In this document: one piece after another, positions 6,234-13,754 of the stretch
Layout of the letters: the number at the start of each line of letters is the position of its first letter
Position numbering within the stretch: the first letter of the stretch is position 1
NCBI GenBank assembly: GCA_027296205.1
Contig: JAPUJM010000105.1
Coordinates: forward strand, 1 to 17,704
DNA: 17,704 bases
Origin: Actinomycetota bacterium
GTDB taxonomy: Bacteria > Actinomycetota > Acidimicrobiia > Spongiisociales > ZC4RG35
Direction of reading: 5' to 3'
Translations under genes and position numbers: made by a program
The notes under the pieces: model-generated
Seen by the model: only the letters and a program-made list of their open reading frames with translations
What the model was told of the DNA's origin: nothing
Database searches by the model: none

Positions 6234-8282
6234 ATGAATGAACCCCAGAACCCACTCGATATCGATCAGATAAGAACCGACATCGACCACGTCGACGATG
6301 AAATCGTGAATCTCCTCGCCGAGCGAAAAGGACTCAGCCTGCGGATAGCCCATGAGAAGGGCCGGGTTGACCAGCCTTCCAGGGATCAGAACCGCGAAGA
6401 GGAACTGATCGCGAAGCGGGTCGCATCCGGCCGGGATCATGATCTCGACTCGGGCCTGATAATCCAGGTCTGGCGAGCAATCGTCAACGACTCGGTCCGT
6501 GTGCAGCAGGAGGCTCTTGGTCGCGACGCCGCCGAGACGACGTCCGTCACTGTGGCGATTCAAGGCATCAAGGGCTCATATAGCTATCTGGCATGTCAGC
6601 AGTACTTCGGTGCCAAGGGCACCGAAGTATCGGTTGTCACCTCCCGCACATTTTCCGAAGCGATCCAAAACGTGCGCTCCGGAAGAGCCGATGCGACGGT
6701 ACTTCCCATCGAGAACACCACATCGGGTGCGATCACCGAGGTGTACGACCTTCTTCTCGAAAGTGGGCTCCACCTGACAGGCGATGTCAAATTCAAGATT
6801 CGCCACTGTCTGCTCGGCCTGGAAGGCGTCTCGATTGCCGACATGCGAAAGATCTACTGTCATCCGCAAGCGGTCGCCCAATGCTCGGAGTTTCTGGCGA
6901 CACTTGAAGACTGCGAGATCGTTCATTTCAGTGACACCGCGCTGTCGGGAAAGCGTATCAAGGATCTCAATGACCCTTCGGTGGGCGCGATCGCGTCTGA
7001 GGAGGCGGCTCGCCTGTTTGGTCTGCAAGTGCTCAAGTCCGGGATCGCCAATCGCGAAGAGAACTACACGCGTTTCGTGGTGGCATCCACCGATCCGATC
7101 GACATCCCCGACGGCGTCCCGGCCAAGACCTCGATCGTCATGGCCGTTGGTAACCACCCGGGAGCTCTCATGGACGCCCTAGCGATATTCAGCGAGGGAG
7201 ACATCAACCTCGTCAAGCTGGAGTCGCGTCCCATCCCGCACAATCCGAGAGAGGAACTGTTCTATGTCGACTTCGAAGGGGATGTGAGCGAGAAAGCTGT
7301 TGACTCGGTCCTCAGCACCTTGATGAAAGAGGTGAGGTTCTTGAAAGTCCTTGGCAGCTACCCGTCGCGGGACCTGCGGCAGAAACCCAAGCTACGGCCA
7401 CCGAAGTCCACGCACCCCAAACTCAGAGAGGCTCTCGTGGAGATGTCGCCGACTACCGAAGACCCCAAGGGATACCGGTTGGGAAGCCGAGGTCACAAGT
7501 CGTCCAGCACAGTCGTCGAAGTTGCCGGAGCAAGATTCGGAGGTGACGACTTGGTGATGATCGCCGGTCCATGCGCAGTTGAGTCATGGGACCAGATTGT
7601 CGCCACCGCGAGGACGGTGCGTGACGCCGGGGGCTCCGTCTTGCGCGGTGGGTGTTTCAAACCGAGGACTTCTCCATACTCGTTCCAGGGACTCGGGTTT
7701 GAGGGTCTCGACATGCTCGCCGAAGCAGGGAAGACCTTTGGCCTGCCGGTGGTCACCGAGGTTCTCTCGCCGGAAGATGTCGATGATGTGGCGAAGAAAG
7801 CTGACATTCTTCAGATCGGCACCAGGAACATGCAAAATTTCTCACTTCTGGCAGCGGTGGGGAGAACCCATCGACCGGTTCTGCTCAAGCGGGGGATGAG
7901 CTCTTCGTTGGACGAGTTGCTCCAGGCGGCCGAGTACATCCTGGCCGAGGGAAATCAACGGGTGATCCTCTGCGAGCGAGGGATCAGAACTTTCGAGAGA
8001 TCGACCAGAAACACCCTTGACCTCAGCGCGGTCCCGGTGCTGAAAAGCCGGACCCACCTGCCGGTGGTCGTCGATCCATCACACGCCGCGGGAAGCCGCT
8101 ATCTCGTGCCGCCGTTGACGTTGGCCGCGGATGCGATAGGCGCTCACGGAGTAATGGTCGAGATCCACCCGGATCCCGACACGGCGCTCAGTGATGGGCC
8201 CCAGTCACTGCGCTTTGGTCAGTTTGAGGATCTGATGAGAGCCTTGGGGATACCTCCCACGCGAAGAGTGCCCGACAAGTAG
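6234..8282 (+). CDS. Fused chorismate mutase-prephenate dehydratase-DAHP synthase
   Basis: A single 682-aa protein has four parts. An AroQ chorismate mutase covers about 8-95. Prephenate dehydratase covers about 104-285, with VLPIENTTSGAI (156-167) and the NYTRFVV catalytic segment (277-283). An ACT domain covers about 298-375, with HPGAL (308-312) and the Phe-binding ESRP (330-333). After a basic linker comes a KDSA-like (type I-beta) DAHP synthase at about 438-672: AGPCAVES (444-451), GGCFKPRTSPYSFQG (472-486), IGTRN (528-532), LLKRG (550-554), CERG (580-583), DPSHAAG (614-620) and EIHPDP (643-648). All main catalytic motifs look intact. It thus joins the first shikimate step to the last two steps of the phenylpyruvate branch. 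ATG 6234 is chosen because GAGG (6225-6228) precedes it and the upstream in-frame residues resemble nothing. Separate PheA and AroF activities are well known; this combination is rare. Confidence 0.92.
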   Translation: MNEPQNPLDIDQIRTDIDHVDDEIVNLLAERKGLSLRIAHEKGRVDQPSRDQNREEELIAKRVASGRDHDLDSGLIIQVWRAIVNDSVRVQQEALGRDAAETTSVTVAIQGIKGSYSYLACQQYFGAKGTEVSVVTSRTFSEAIQNVRSGRADATVLPIENTTSGAITEVYDLLLESGLHLTGDVKFKIRHCLLGLEGVSIADMRKIYCHPQAVAQCSEFLATLEDCEIVHFSDTALSGKRIKDLNDPSVGAIASEEAARLFGLQVLKSGIANREENYTRFVVASTDPIDIPDGVPAKTSIVMAVGNHPGALMDALAIFSEGDINLVKLESRPIPHNPREELFYVDFEGDVSEKAVDSVLSTLMKEVRFLKVLGSYPSRDLRQKPKLRPPKSTHPKLREALVEMSPTTEDPKGYRLGSRGHKSSSTVVEVAGARFGGDDLVMIAGPCAVESWDQIVATARTVRDAGGSVLRGGCFKPRTSPYSFQGLGFEGLDMLAEAGKTFGLPVVTEVLSPEDVDDVAKKADILQIGTRNMQNFSLLAAVGRTHRPVLLKRGMSSSLDELLQAAEYILAEGNQRVILCERGIRTFERSTRNTLDLSAVPVLKSRTHLPVVVDPSHAAGSRYLVPPLTLAADAIGAHGVMVEIHPDPDTALSDGPQSLRFGQFEDLMRALGIPPTRRVPDK

Positions 8283-8297
8283 CCGGACCTGCGATCC

Positions 8298-8330
8298 CGC
8301 AGCAAGCTGTCGCCCGGCTAACTTGCTGCG
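8298..8330. promoter_or_regulatory. 9-bp inverted repeat and -10-like box before the NTF2-fold gene
   Basis: CGCAGCAAG (8298-8306) and CTTGCTGCG (8322-8330) are perfect complements with a 15-nt spacer. The right arm overlaps TAACTT (8319-8324), a -10-like box 8 nt before ATG 8333. No T-run follows. The arrangement suits a repressor site over a leaderless promoter; a terminator for the upstream gene is less likely. No convincing -35 is present. Confidence 0.4.
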
Positions 8331-8332
8331 CC

Positions 8333-8692
8333 ATGAGCGAGCGTCTCGACGCCTGGATGGATGCATATGTCCTGGCATGGAGCACCAACGAGTCGGAGCA
8401 CATTGCCGCCCTCTTCACAGATGATGCGATCTATGACCCTCAGACGGCCTCGGGTGAGTGGGACGGCGTCTCTGAGATCATTGCCCGCTGGCAGGAGACA
8501 GACGACGATGAGGACAATTGGGACTTCGAGTGGCAGCCGCTTGTCGATTCTGAGGAAATCGCCGTTATCACCGGGCGGACCCGCTACCTCGAGCCCCCGA
8601 TCAGCTATCGCAACCTCTTCGTCATCAGGTTTCGGGACGACGGCCGTTGCTACGACTTCACCGAGTGGTACATCGAAGAGGACGATTCGTGA
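8333..8692 (+). CDS. SnoaL/NTF2-fold protein
   Basis: 119 aa, the size and pattern of a single NTF2-like cone: an N-terminal helix WMDAYVLAWSTNESEHIAAL, then FTDDAIYDP (28-36), a WDGVSEII helix and a strand-rich end with RFRDDGRCYDFTEWYIEE. Such proteins are either small enzymes (isomerases, hydrolases) or binding domains. The strongly acidic surface (DDDEDNWDFEW) is unusual, and no catalytic residue can be assigned. No ribosome-binding site is seen; a leaderless start is likely. Its TGA overlaps the GTG of the patatin-like gene, so the two are co-translated. Confidence 0.75.
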   Translation: MSERLDAWMDAYVLAWSTNESEHIAALFTDDAIYDPQTASGEWDGVSEIIARWQETDDDEDNWDFEWQPLVDSEEIAVITGRTRYLEPPISYRNLFVIRFRDDGRCYDFTEWYIEEDDS

Positions 8693-9531
8693 GCGGGGCC
8701 ATCGACACGGCCTATGTCCTTGGCGGTGGGGGACGCTGGGGTGCCGTTGAGGTTGGCATGCTCCGAGCCCTCGACGAAGCAGGCATTAGGCCTGACATCA
8801 TTCTTGGAACCTCGATTGGCGCCTTCAACGGCTCGGTGATCGCCGATGACCCTGGCCCGGGGGGAGTACGGAGGTTGGCCGGCTTCTGGAACGAGCTGAC
8901 CGGTGCCGGTCTTTTCCAAAGCAGTGCGCTCAGCACGATAATGAATGTGGCCACCCTTCAACCGGCCGTCCACCGGTCTGCTGGGCTGCAACTCGCGCTC
9001 GAGCACATTCACGGGGTGAGCAAACGCATAGAAGACCTGCGGGTTCCCTTCCAGTGTGTTGCGGCTTCGATCGAGAGAGCAGCCGAGCACTGGTTCACCG
9101 AGGGCCCACTGATCCCGGCGCTTCTCGCCTCGTCGGCCGTTCCGGTGCTTTTCCCTCCGGTCGAGATCGAGGGGGAGCATTTCTATGACGGCGGACTGGT
9201 CAACTCGGTGCCCCTGACGCGAGCCGTCGACCTGGGCGCCTCCGTGATCTACGTGCTTCAAGTCGGTCGTCTCGAGGCACCCCTTCGACCCCCGCAAAGA
9301 CTGCACGAAGCGGCGTTGATCTCGTTCGAGATCGCCAGACGCCACAGATATGCGACTGCCATGGAGACTCTTCCCCGAGATGTCGCCGTACACGTCTTGC
9401 CGTCGGGAAACCCGGTCGAATTCGATGATCGCCGTCAATTGCGCTGGAGGGATACAGGAGACACGCCCGATCTGGTTGACGGCGCATACACCGCCAGCGG
9501 CGCTTATCTGAGGGAGAATGGGCTGTCATGA
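8689..9531 (+). CDS. Patatin-like phospholipase/acyl hydrolase
   Basis: 280 aa from GTG 8689, which overlaps the upstream TGA (GTGA). Patatin-fold motifs are in order: Gly-rich oxyanion segment GGGGRWG (12-18, a Trp variant of the usual GGGxRG), nucleophile elbow GTSIG (40-44, Ser42), and the catalytic Asp in YDGGLVNSVPL (Asp167). The hydrolase therefore looks active, as a Ser-Asp dyad esterase of the bacterial RssA-like group. No signal peptide, so it is cytoplasmic or on the inner face of the membrane. The partner acyltransferase follows with a 4-nt overlap, suggesting lipid deacylation and reacylation. The substrate is unknown. Confidence 0.88.
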   Translation: MSGAIDTAYVLGGGGRWGAVEVGMLRALDEAGIRPDIILGTSIGAFNGSVIADDPGPGGVRRLAGFWNELTGAGLFQSSALSTIMNVATLQPAVHRSAGLQLALEHIHGVSKRIEDLRVPFQCVAASIERAAEHWFTEGPLIPALLASSAVPVLFPPVEIEGEHFYDGGLVNSVPLTRAVDLGASVIYVLQVGRLEAPLRPPQRLHEAALISFEIARRHRYATAMETLPRDVAVHVLPSGNPVEFDDRRQLRWRDTGDTPDLVDGAYTASGAYLRENGLS

Positions 9532-10580
9532 GACCCCCTTCCCGTTGGGTTCGGCGTCTTCTCATCGATCCTGCCTTCGTGCTTGGGATGGGGGTGGTCG
9601 CGGTTTTTCTGCCCGTCGCGTTGGTCGTGGTGGCTTTTCTGTCGCGATATGTGCCAGGCAGGTGGCGACCACTCCGCATCATCTGGTTCCTTTTCCTGTA
9701 TCTCGTCGTCGATGTCGCCGCGGTCGTCGGGTTGTTCTTGCTCTGGATCGCCTCCGGGTTCGGATGGAAGATCCAATCGCCCCGGTTCCAAGACGCCCAC
9801 TATCGGGTGTTTGGTTGGATGCTTCGTCGGGTCGTAGCGTCGGCGAAGTTCACCTTCAAGGTGGTGACAGTTGCCGAAGGAGAGGTACCGCGGATCGTCG
9901 GTGGGGAGCAGGCTCGCCCGGTCTTGGTCATGTCACGACACGCCGGCCCGGGAGACTCCATGCTGCTGATGGATGGTCTCTACAACCGGTTCGGCCGAAA
10001 GCCGCGTATCGTCCTCAAGGAATTTCTCCAGTGGGACCCGGCCATCGACATAATGTTGAATCGGCTCCCTTCCGCTTTTGTCCCGGCGACCGGCAAGGCG
10101 GGCAATCCGGTGATCGAGGCCATTGAGGAGATGACAGCTTCCATGGATCCTGATTGCGCGTTTGTGATCTTCCCCGAGGGGGGCAACTACACCCTCAAAC
10201 GCCACTTGCGAGCCATACAGAAGCTAAAGGAAATCGGCCGCCCCGACTTGGCGGAGCGGGCCGAAAGTCTCGAGAACACCCTGCCACCGAAGCCGAAGGG
10301 CGTGATGACGGCCATTGCGGCTGCTCCGGACAAGACCGACGTGTTCTTCGTCGGCCATGCGGGACTGGAGACGCTGGTGTCATTCGGGGATATCTGGCGT
10401 GGGATGCCGATGGGCACAAACGTGGCGACCAAGATTTGGCATTACCCCGCCGAGCAGATCCCACCGCCGGAAGAGCAGGAAACGTGGCTCTATGACGTTT
10501 GGGCCGAGATCGACGGCTGGATAACCGAGAAGCTGTCAGACACGGCCGAGCCGTTCGACGATCACGACGAGTATCACTAG
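9528..10580 (+). CDS. PlsC-like membrane acyltransferase
   Basis: 350 aa. Two hydrophobic segments (about 17-38 and 51-75) anchor the N-terminus. The HX4D motif is SRHAGPGDS (His138, Asp143), which differs from the usual NHxSxxD by Ser before His and Gly-Pro-Gly inside. The second block is FPEGGN (215-220) in place of FPEGTR. Residues 225-285 hold a charged helical region absent from short PlsC proteins. It is therefore a divergent LPLAT-family acyltransferase, not a standard 1-acylglycerol-phosphate acyltransferase. ATG 9528 overlaps the upstream stop (ATGA). Its TAG shares the CTAG of the leuD stop on the other strand. Acyl donor and acceptor unknown. Confidence 0.82.
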   Translation: MRPPSRWVRRLLIDPAFVLGMGVVAVFLPVALVVVAFLSRYVPGRWRPLRIIWFLFLYLVVDVAAVVGLFLLWIASGFGWKIQSPRFQDAHYRVFGWMLRRVVASAKFTFKVVTVAEGEVPRIVGGEQARPVLVMSRHAGPGDSMLLMDGLYNRFGRKPRIVLKEFLQWDPAIDIMLNRLPSAFVPATGKAGNPVIEAIEEMTASMDPDCAFVIFPEGGNYTLKRHLRAIQKLKEIGRPDLAERAESLENTLPPKPKGVMTAIAAAPDKTDVFFVGHAGLETLVSFGDIWRGMPMGTNVATKIWHYPAEQIPPPEEQETWLYDVWAEIDGWITEKLSDTAEPFDDHDEYH

Positions 10581-11212
10581 TGGTTAGATCTCCACTGCAC
10601 GTTCGTCTGCGGTGACACCGCGGTACTGGGGAGGGAAGCGTTGTCCCTGCGCTGCTCGTAGCCCTCGATGTCGGAGACGTACTCGAGAGTCATCGAAATG
10701 TCGTCGAGACCACGAAGAAGGCGATACTTGTGAAAGGGGTCGATCTGGAAACTTCGTTTCCAGCCGTTGCCGACAACCTCCACCGTCTGGGCCGACAGGT
10801 CGACCACGATCTCGGTCTGAGGAGTCTTCCGGGCGATTCCCATCAGATGGTCGATGTCCTCCCCGGAAAGCTCGACCGTCAGGATGCCGTTCTGAAAACA
10901 GTTGTTCTTGAAGATATCCGCGAAGCTCACGCCGACCAGCACCTCGATCCCCAGGCCGTCAAGCGCCCAAACGGCGTGTTCCCGGCTTGACCCGGAACCG
11001 AAATTGGAGCGGGTCAACATGATCGTGGCCCCCTCGTACACAGGATCATTGAGTGCGAATTCGGGGTCGCGACGCCACGCTTCGAAGGCGAAGGGCCCGT
11101 AGCCATCGCGCTCGATGCGTTTGAGATGTCGCGCCGGGATGATCTGATCGGTGTCGACGTTCTCACGATCAATCGGGACCGCCCGACCGCTGACCGCGGA
11201 GAACCGCCTCAC
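10577..11212 (-). CDS. leuD: 3-isopropylmalate dehydratase small subunit
   Basis: Swivel-domain subunit that pairs with LeuC to isomerise 2-isopropylmalate, and probably citramalate to 3-methylmalate for the CimA route. 211 aa, usual length. GRAVPIDRENVDTDQIIPAR near residues 10-29 and the substrate-site loop NFGSGSSREHA identify it. The start is GTG 11212, which overlaps the leuC TGA (GTGA) and places VRRFSAVSGRAVP at the N-terminus as in the family; the in-frame ATG at 11410 lies inside leuC and is rejected. The last 25 residues are a divergent tail. Last gene of the operon. Its TAG is embedded in CTAG, shared with the acyltransferase stop on the other strand. Confidence 0.93.
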   Translation of the reverse strand: MRRFSAVSGRAVPIDRENVDTDQIIPARHLKRIERDGYGPFAFEAWRRDPEFALNDPVYEGATIMLTRSNFGSGSSREHAVWALDGLGIEVLVGVSFADIFKNNCFQNGILTVELSGEDIDHLMGIARKTPQTEIVVDLSAQTVEVVGNGWKRSFQIDPFHKYRLLRGLDDISMTLEYVSDIEGYEQRRDNASLPSTAVSPQTNVQWRSNH

Positions 11213-12678
11213 GCGATCATCTCCCTCACATCGACGAAATGGCCCGCAACGGCGGCCGCCGCCGCCATCTGGGGGCTGACGAGATGGGTGCGGCCCCCCG
11301 GTCCCTGTCGTCCCTCGAAGTTCCTGTTGGAAGTCGAAGCGCTTCTCTCTCCCGGAGCCAGGACGTCGGGATTCATACCGAGACACATCGAGCAGCCGGC
11401 ATCCCGCCATTCGAAGCCGGCGGCGATGAAGATGTCTGCCAGACCCTCCTCCTCAGCCTGACGCTTCACCAGGCCTGAGCCCGGGACGACCATTGCGCTG
11501 ACGCCGCGGGCCACGTGCTTGCCCTTGACAACAGCGGCAGCGGCACGCATGTCCTCGATCCGGCCATTGGTGCAGGACCCGATGAACACCCGATCGATCG
11601 GGATCTCACGGATCGGGGTCCCCGGAGCCAGGTCCATGTAGGCCAGTGCCCGCTCGGCGCTCTCCCGTTCTGCCTTCGCCACGTCTTGGAGATGGGGAAT
11701 GTGTCCGTCGACCGTGACACTCTGTGCCGGATTGGTGCCCCAGGTCACGAATGGTCGCATCGAGGATCCATCCATCGAGATCTCTCGATCGAATTGGGCA
11801 TCGTCATCGGTGGGGAGTTGACGCCATCGCTCGAGAGCGCCCCCCCAGTTGTCTTCGCCGGGCGCATGAGGGCGACCACGCATGTACTCAAAGGTTTTCT
11901 CGTCAGGAGCGATGAGCCCGGCACGGGCTCCCGCTTCGATCGACATGTTGCAAACCATCATTCGTTCCTCCATGGAGAGGTTACGAATGACTTTGCCGCG
12001 GTATTCGATCACATGACCTCTGCCCCCGCTGACACCGATCTCATTGATGATGGCGAGGATCACATCCTTCGCCGTCACTCCGGGACCGAGTTCTCCAGTG
12101 ATTTCGACCGACATTGTCTTGGGGCGCGTCTGCCGCAACGTCTGTGTCGCCAGGACATGCTCAACCTCAGACGTGCCTATGCCAAAGGCAAGCGATCCGA
12201 ACGCCCCGTGCGTCGAGGTGTGGCTGTCGCCACAAACGATCGTCATTCCTGGCTGGGTGAAACCCTGCTCGGGCCCGATGATGTGCACGATTCCCTGACG
12301 GGCGTCGAAGATGTCGAAGAGAGTGACACCGAACTCCTCGGCATTTCGTTGTATCACATCGATTTGCTTCGCTGACAGCGGGTCGGGGTTGGGTTGGTCC
12401 CGGGCGAGGGTCGGCACGTTGTGGTCGACCGTGGCGAGCGTGAGGTCGGGTCTTCTCACGGGTCGCCCTGCTCGGCGCAGACCCTCGAAGGCCTGTGGCG
12501 AGGTCACTTCATGGATGAGGTGAAGGTCGATGTACAGCAAGTCCGGTCGCTCGCCTGCCATGTTGTCATCATCCAATGCGCCGCCCTCCCTGAGGGCATC
12601 ACGTCTGGCAGCTTCCTGTAGGGGGCTGTCAACGATGTGCGTCTCCCAGATCTTCTCGAGCAGCGTCTTGCCGGTCAT
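11209..12678 (-). CDS. leuC: 3-isopropylmalate dehydratase large subunit
   Basis: Aconitase-family Fe-S subunit. 489 aa, about 20 more than usual. The cluster ligands are Cys369 (GSCTNGR) and Cys429/Cys432 (GCSMC), and GDSHTSTHGAFG is at 150-161. The extra length lies at residues 18-46, a charged, low-complexity insert between WETHIV and PDLLYIDLHLIHEV. ATG 12678 overlaps the leuB TGA (ATGA), supporting this start, and its own TGA overlaps the leuD GTG. It forms a heterodimer with LeuD in the cytoplasm. Confidence 0.95.
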   Translation of the reverse strand: MTGKTLLEKIWETHIVDSPLQEAARRDALREGGALDDDNMAGERPDLLYIDLHLIHEVTSPQAFEGLRRAGRPVRRPDLTLATVDHNVPTLARDQPNPDPLSAKQIDVIQRNAEEFGVTLFDIFDARQGIVHIIGPEQGFTQPGMTIVCGDSHTSTHGAFGSLAFGIGTSEVEHVLATQTLRQTRPKTMSVEITGELGPGVTAKDVILAIINEIGVSGGRGHVIEYRGKVIRNLSMEERMMVCNMSIEAGARAGLIAPDEKTFEYMRGRPHAPGEDNWGGALERWRQLPTDDDAQFDREISMDGSSMRPFVTWGTNPAQSVTVDGHIPHLQDVAKAERESAERALAYMDLAPGTPIREIPIDRVFIGSCTNGRIEDMRAAAAVVKGKHVARGVSAMVVPGSGLVKRQAEEEGLADIFIAAGFEWRDAGCSMCLGMNPDVLAPGERSASTSNRNFEGRQGPGGRTHLVSPQMAAAAAVAGHFVDVREMIA

Positions 12679-13754
12679 CGGGCTATCTCTGCGGATCGAC
12701 CGGCCGAAACGAGCTCTGCTACCCGATTTCCCACATCCGAGGTCGATGCGCCCATCCGACCGGCCTGAAGAGAGGGGAGTGATCCTGCGATCTTGCCGAC
12801 GGCATCCTCGACAGCGTCGCCGGCATCTGTCTCGCCGAGCACTGTGAGCATCATGGCCACGGATCCGATGGCTGCGAGGGGGTTGATTTGCCCGGTCCCC
12901 TCGAATCCCGGGGCTGTTCCACCAATCGGCTCGAACATCGAGACACCTTCAGGGTTCATGTTCGCTCCCGCAGCAATGCCCAATCCACCTTGTATTGCCG
13001 CACCGAGATCGGTGATGATGTCTCCGAACATGTTGTCGGTGACGATGACGTCGAATCGCCCTGGATCCTCAACCATCCACAAACAGGCCGCGTCGACGTG
13101 TGTGTAGTCGGTGTCGATGTCGGGATAGTCGGCCGCCACCTCATCGAACACTCTTGCCCACAGATCCCACGAGTAGGTCATGACGTTGGTCTTGCCGCAC
13201 AAGGTGAGGTGCCGCCGGGGACGGTTGTCGGCAAGCTCGAAGGCAAATCGAACACATCGCTCAACGGCGAAGTGGGTGTTGACCGACTCCTGAACTGCCA
13301 CCTCGAAGCGTGAGCCATACCCGGTGAAACTGCCCTTGCCTGCGTAGAGCCCCTCGCTGTTCTCCCTGACAACGACAAAGTCGACATCCCGGGGTGTGAC
13401 ATCGGCGAGCGGGCTTCTGACTCCAGGGTGAAGCTTGATAGGGCGCAGATTGATGTATTGATCCAGCTCCCGTCGTATCCGGATGATGATGCCCTGTTCC
13501 AGGACGCCTGGCGGCACATCGGGGTGTCCCACCGCTCCGAACAGAATGGCGTCTGACTGCTTGAATCCGTCGAGATCGGTACCGGTGAGAGTCTCGCCGG
13601 TGCGGAGGTACCTCTCGCCTCCGAGGTCATAGGCCGTGGCATCGAACTCGAAACCAAACGCGTGGGCAGCCGCTTCGAGGACCTTGACCGCCTCGGAGAT
13701 CACCTCGGGTCCGGTCCCGTCGCCGGGCGCCACAGCTATGCGGTGTGCGGTCAT
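12675..13754 (-). CDS. leuB: 3-isopropylmalate dehydrogenase
   Basis: NAD-dependent oxidative decarboxylase giving 2-oxoisocaproate; in organisms using citramalate it also gives 2-oxobutyrate. 359 aa. Family motifs: GDGTGPEV (11-18), INLRPIKL (101-108), RENSEGLYAG (130-139), catalytic KTN (Lys188) and the metal-binding stretch TDNMFGDIITDLGAA from 239. The sequence resembles the short actinobacterial LeuB (as in Mycobacterium) more than E. coli LeuB. Tartrate or isocitrate dehydrogenase is less likely given the leu operon. ATG 13754 overlaps the leuA TGA by 4 nt. Confidence 0.93.
   Translation of the reverse strand: MTAHRIAVAPGDGTGPEVISEAVKVLEAAAHAFGFEFDATAYDLGGERYLRTGETLTGTDLDGFKQSDAILFGAVGHPDVPPGVLEQGIIIRIRRELDQYINLRPIKLHPGVRSPLADVTPRDVDFVVVRENSEGLYAGKGSFTGYGSRFEVAVQESVNTHFAVERCVRFAFELADNRPRRHLTLCGKTNVMTYSWDLWARVFDEVAADYPDIDTDYTHVDAACLWMVEDPGRFDVIVTDNMFGDIITDLGAAIQGGLGIAAGANMNPEGVSMFEPIGGTAPGFEGTGQINPLAAIGSVAMMLTVLGETDAGDAVEDAVGKIAGSLPSLQAGRMGASTSDVGNRVAELVSAGRSAEIAR

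Noticed and set aside
8650..9438. 262-codon minus-strand ORF opposite the patatin-like gene
   Set aside because: It is a shadow of a gene with full patatin motifs and has no recognisable domain.
11213..11410. Long leuD start at ATG 11410
   Set aside because: It would overlap leuC by about 200 nt with non-homologous residues; GTG 11212 overlaps the leuC stop exactly.
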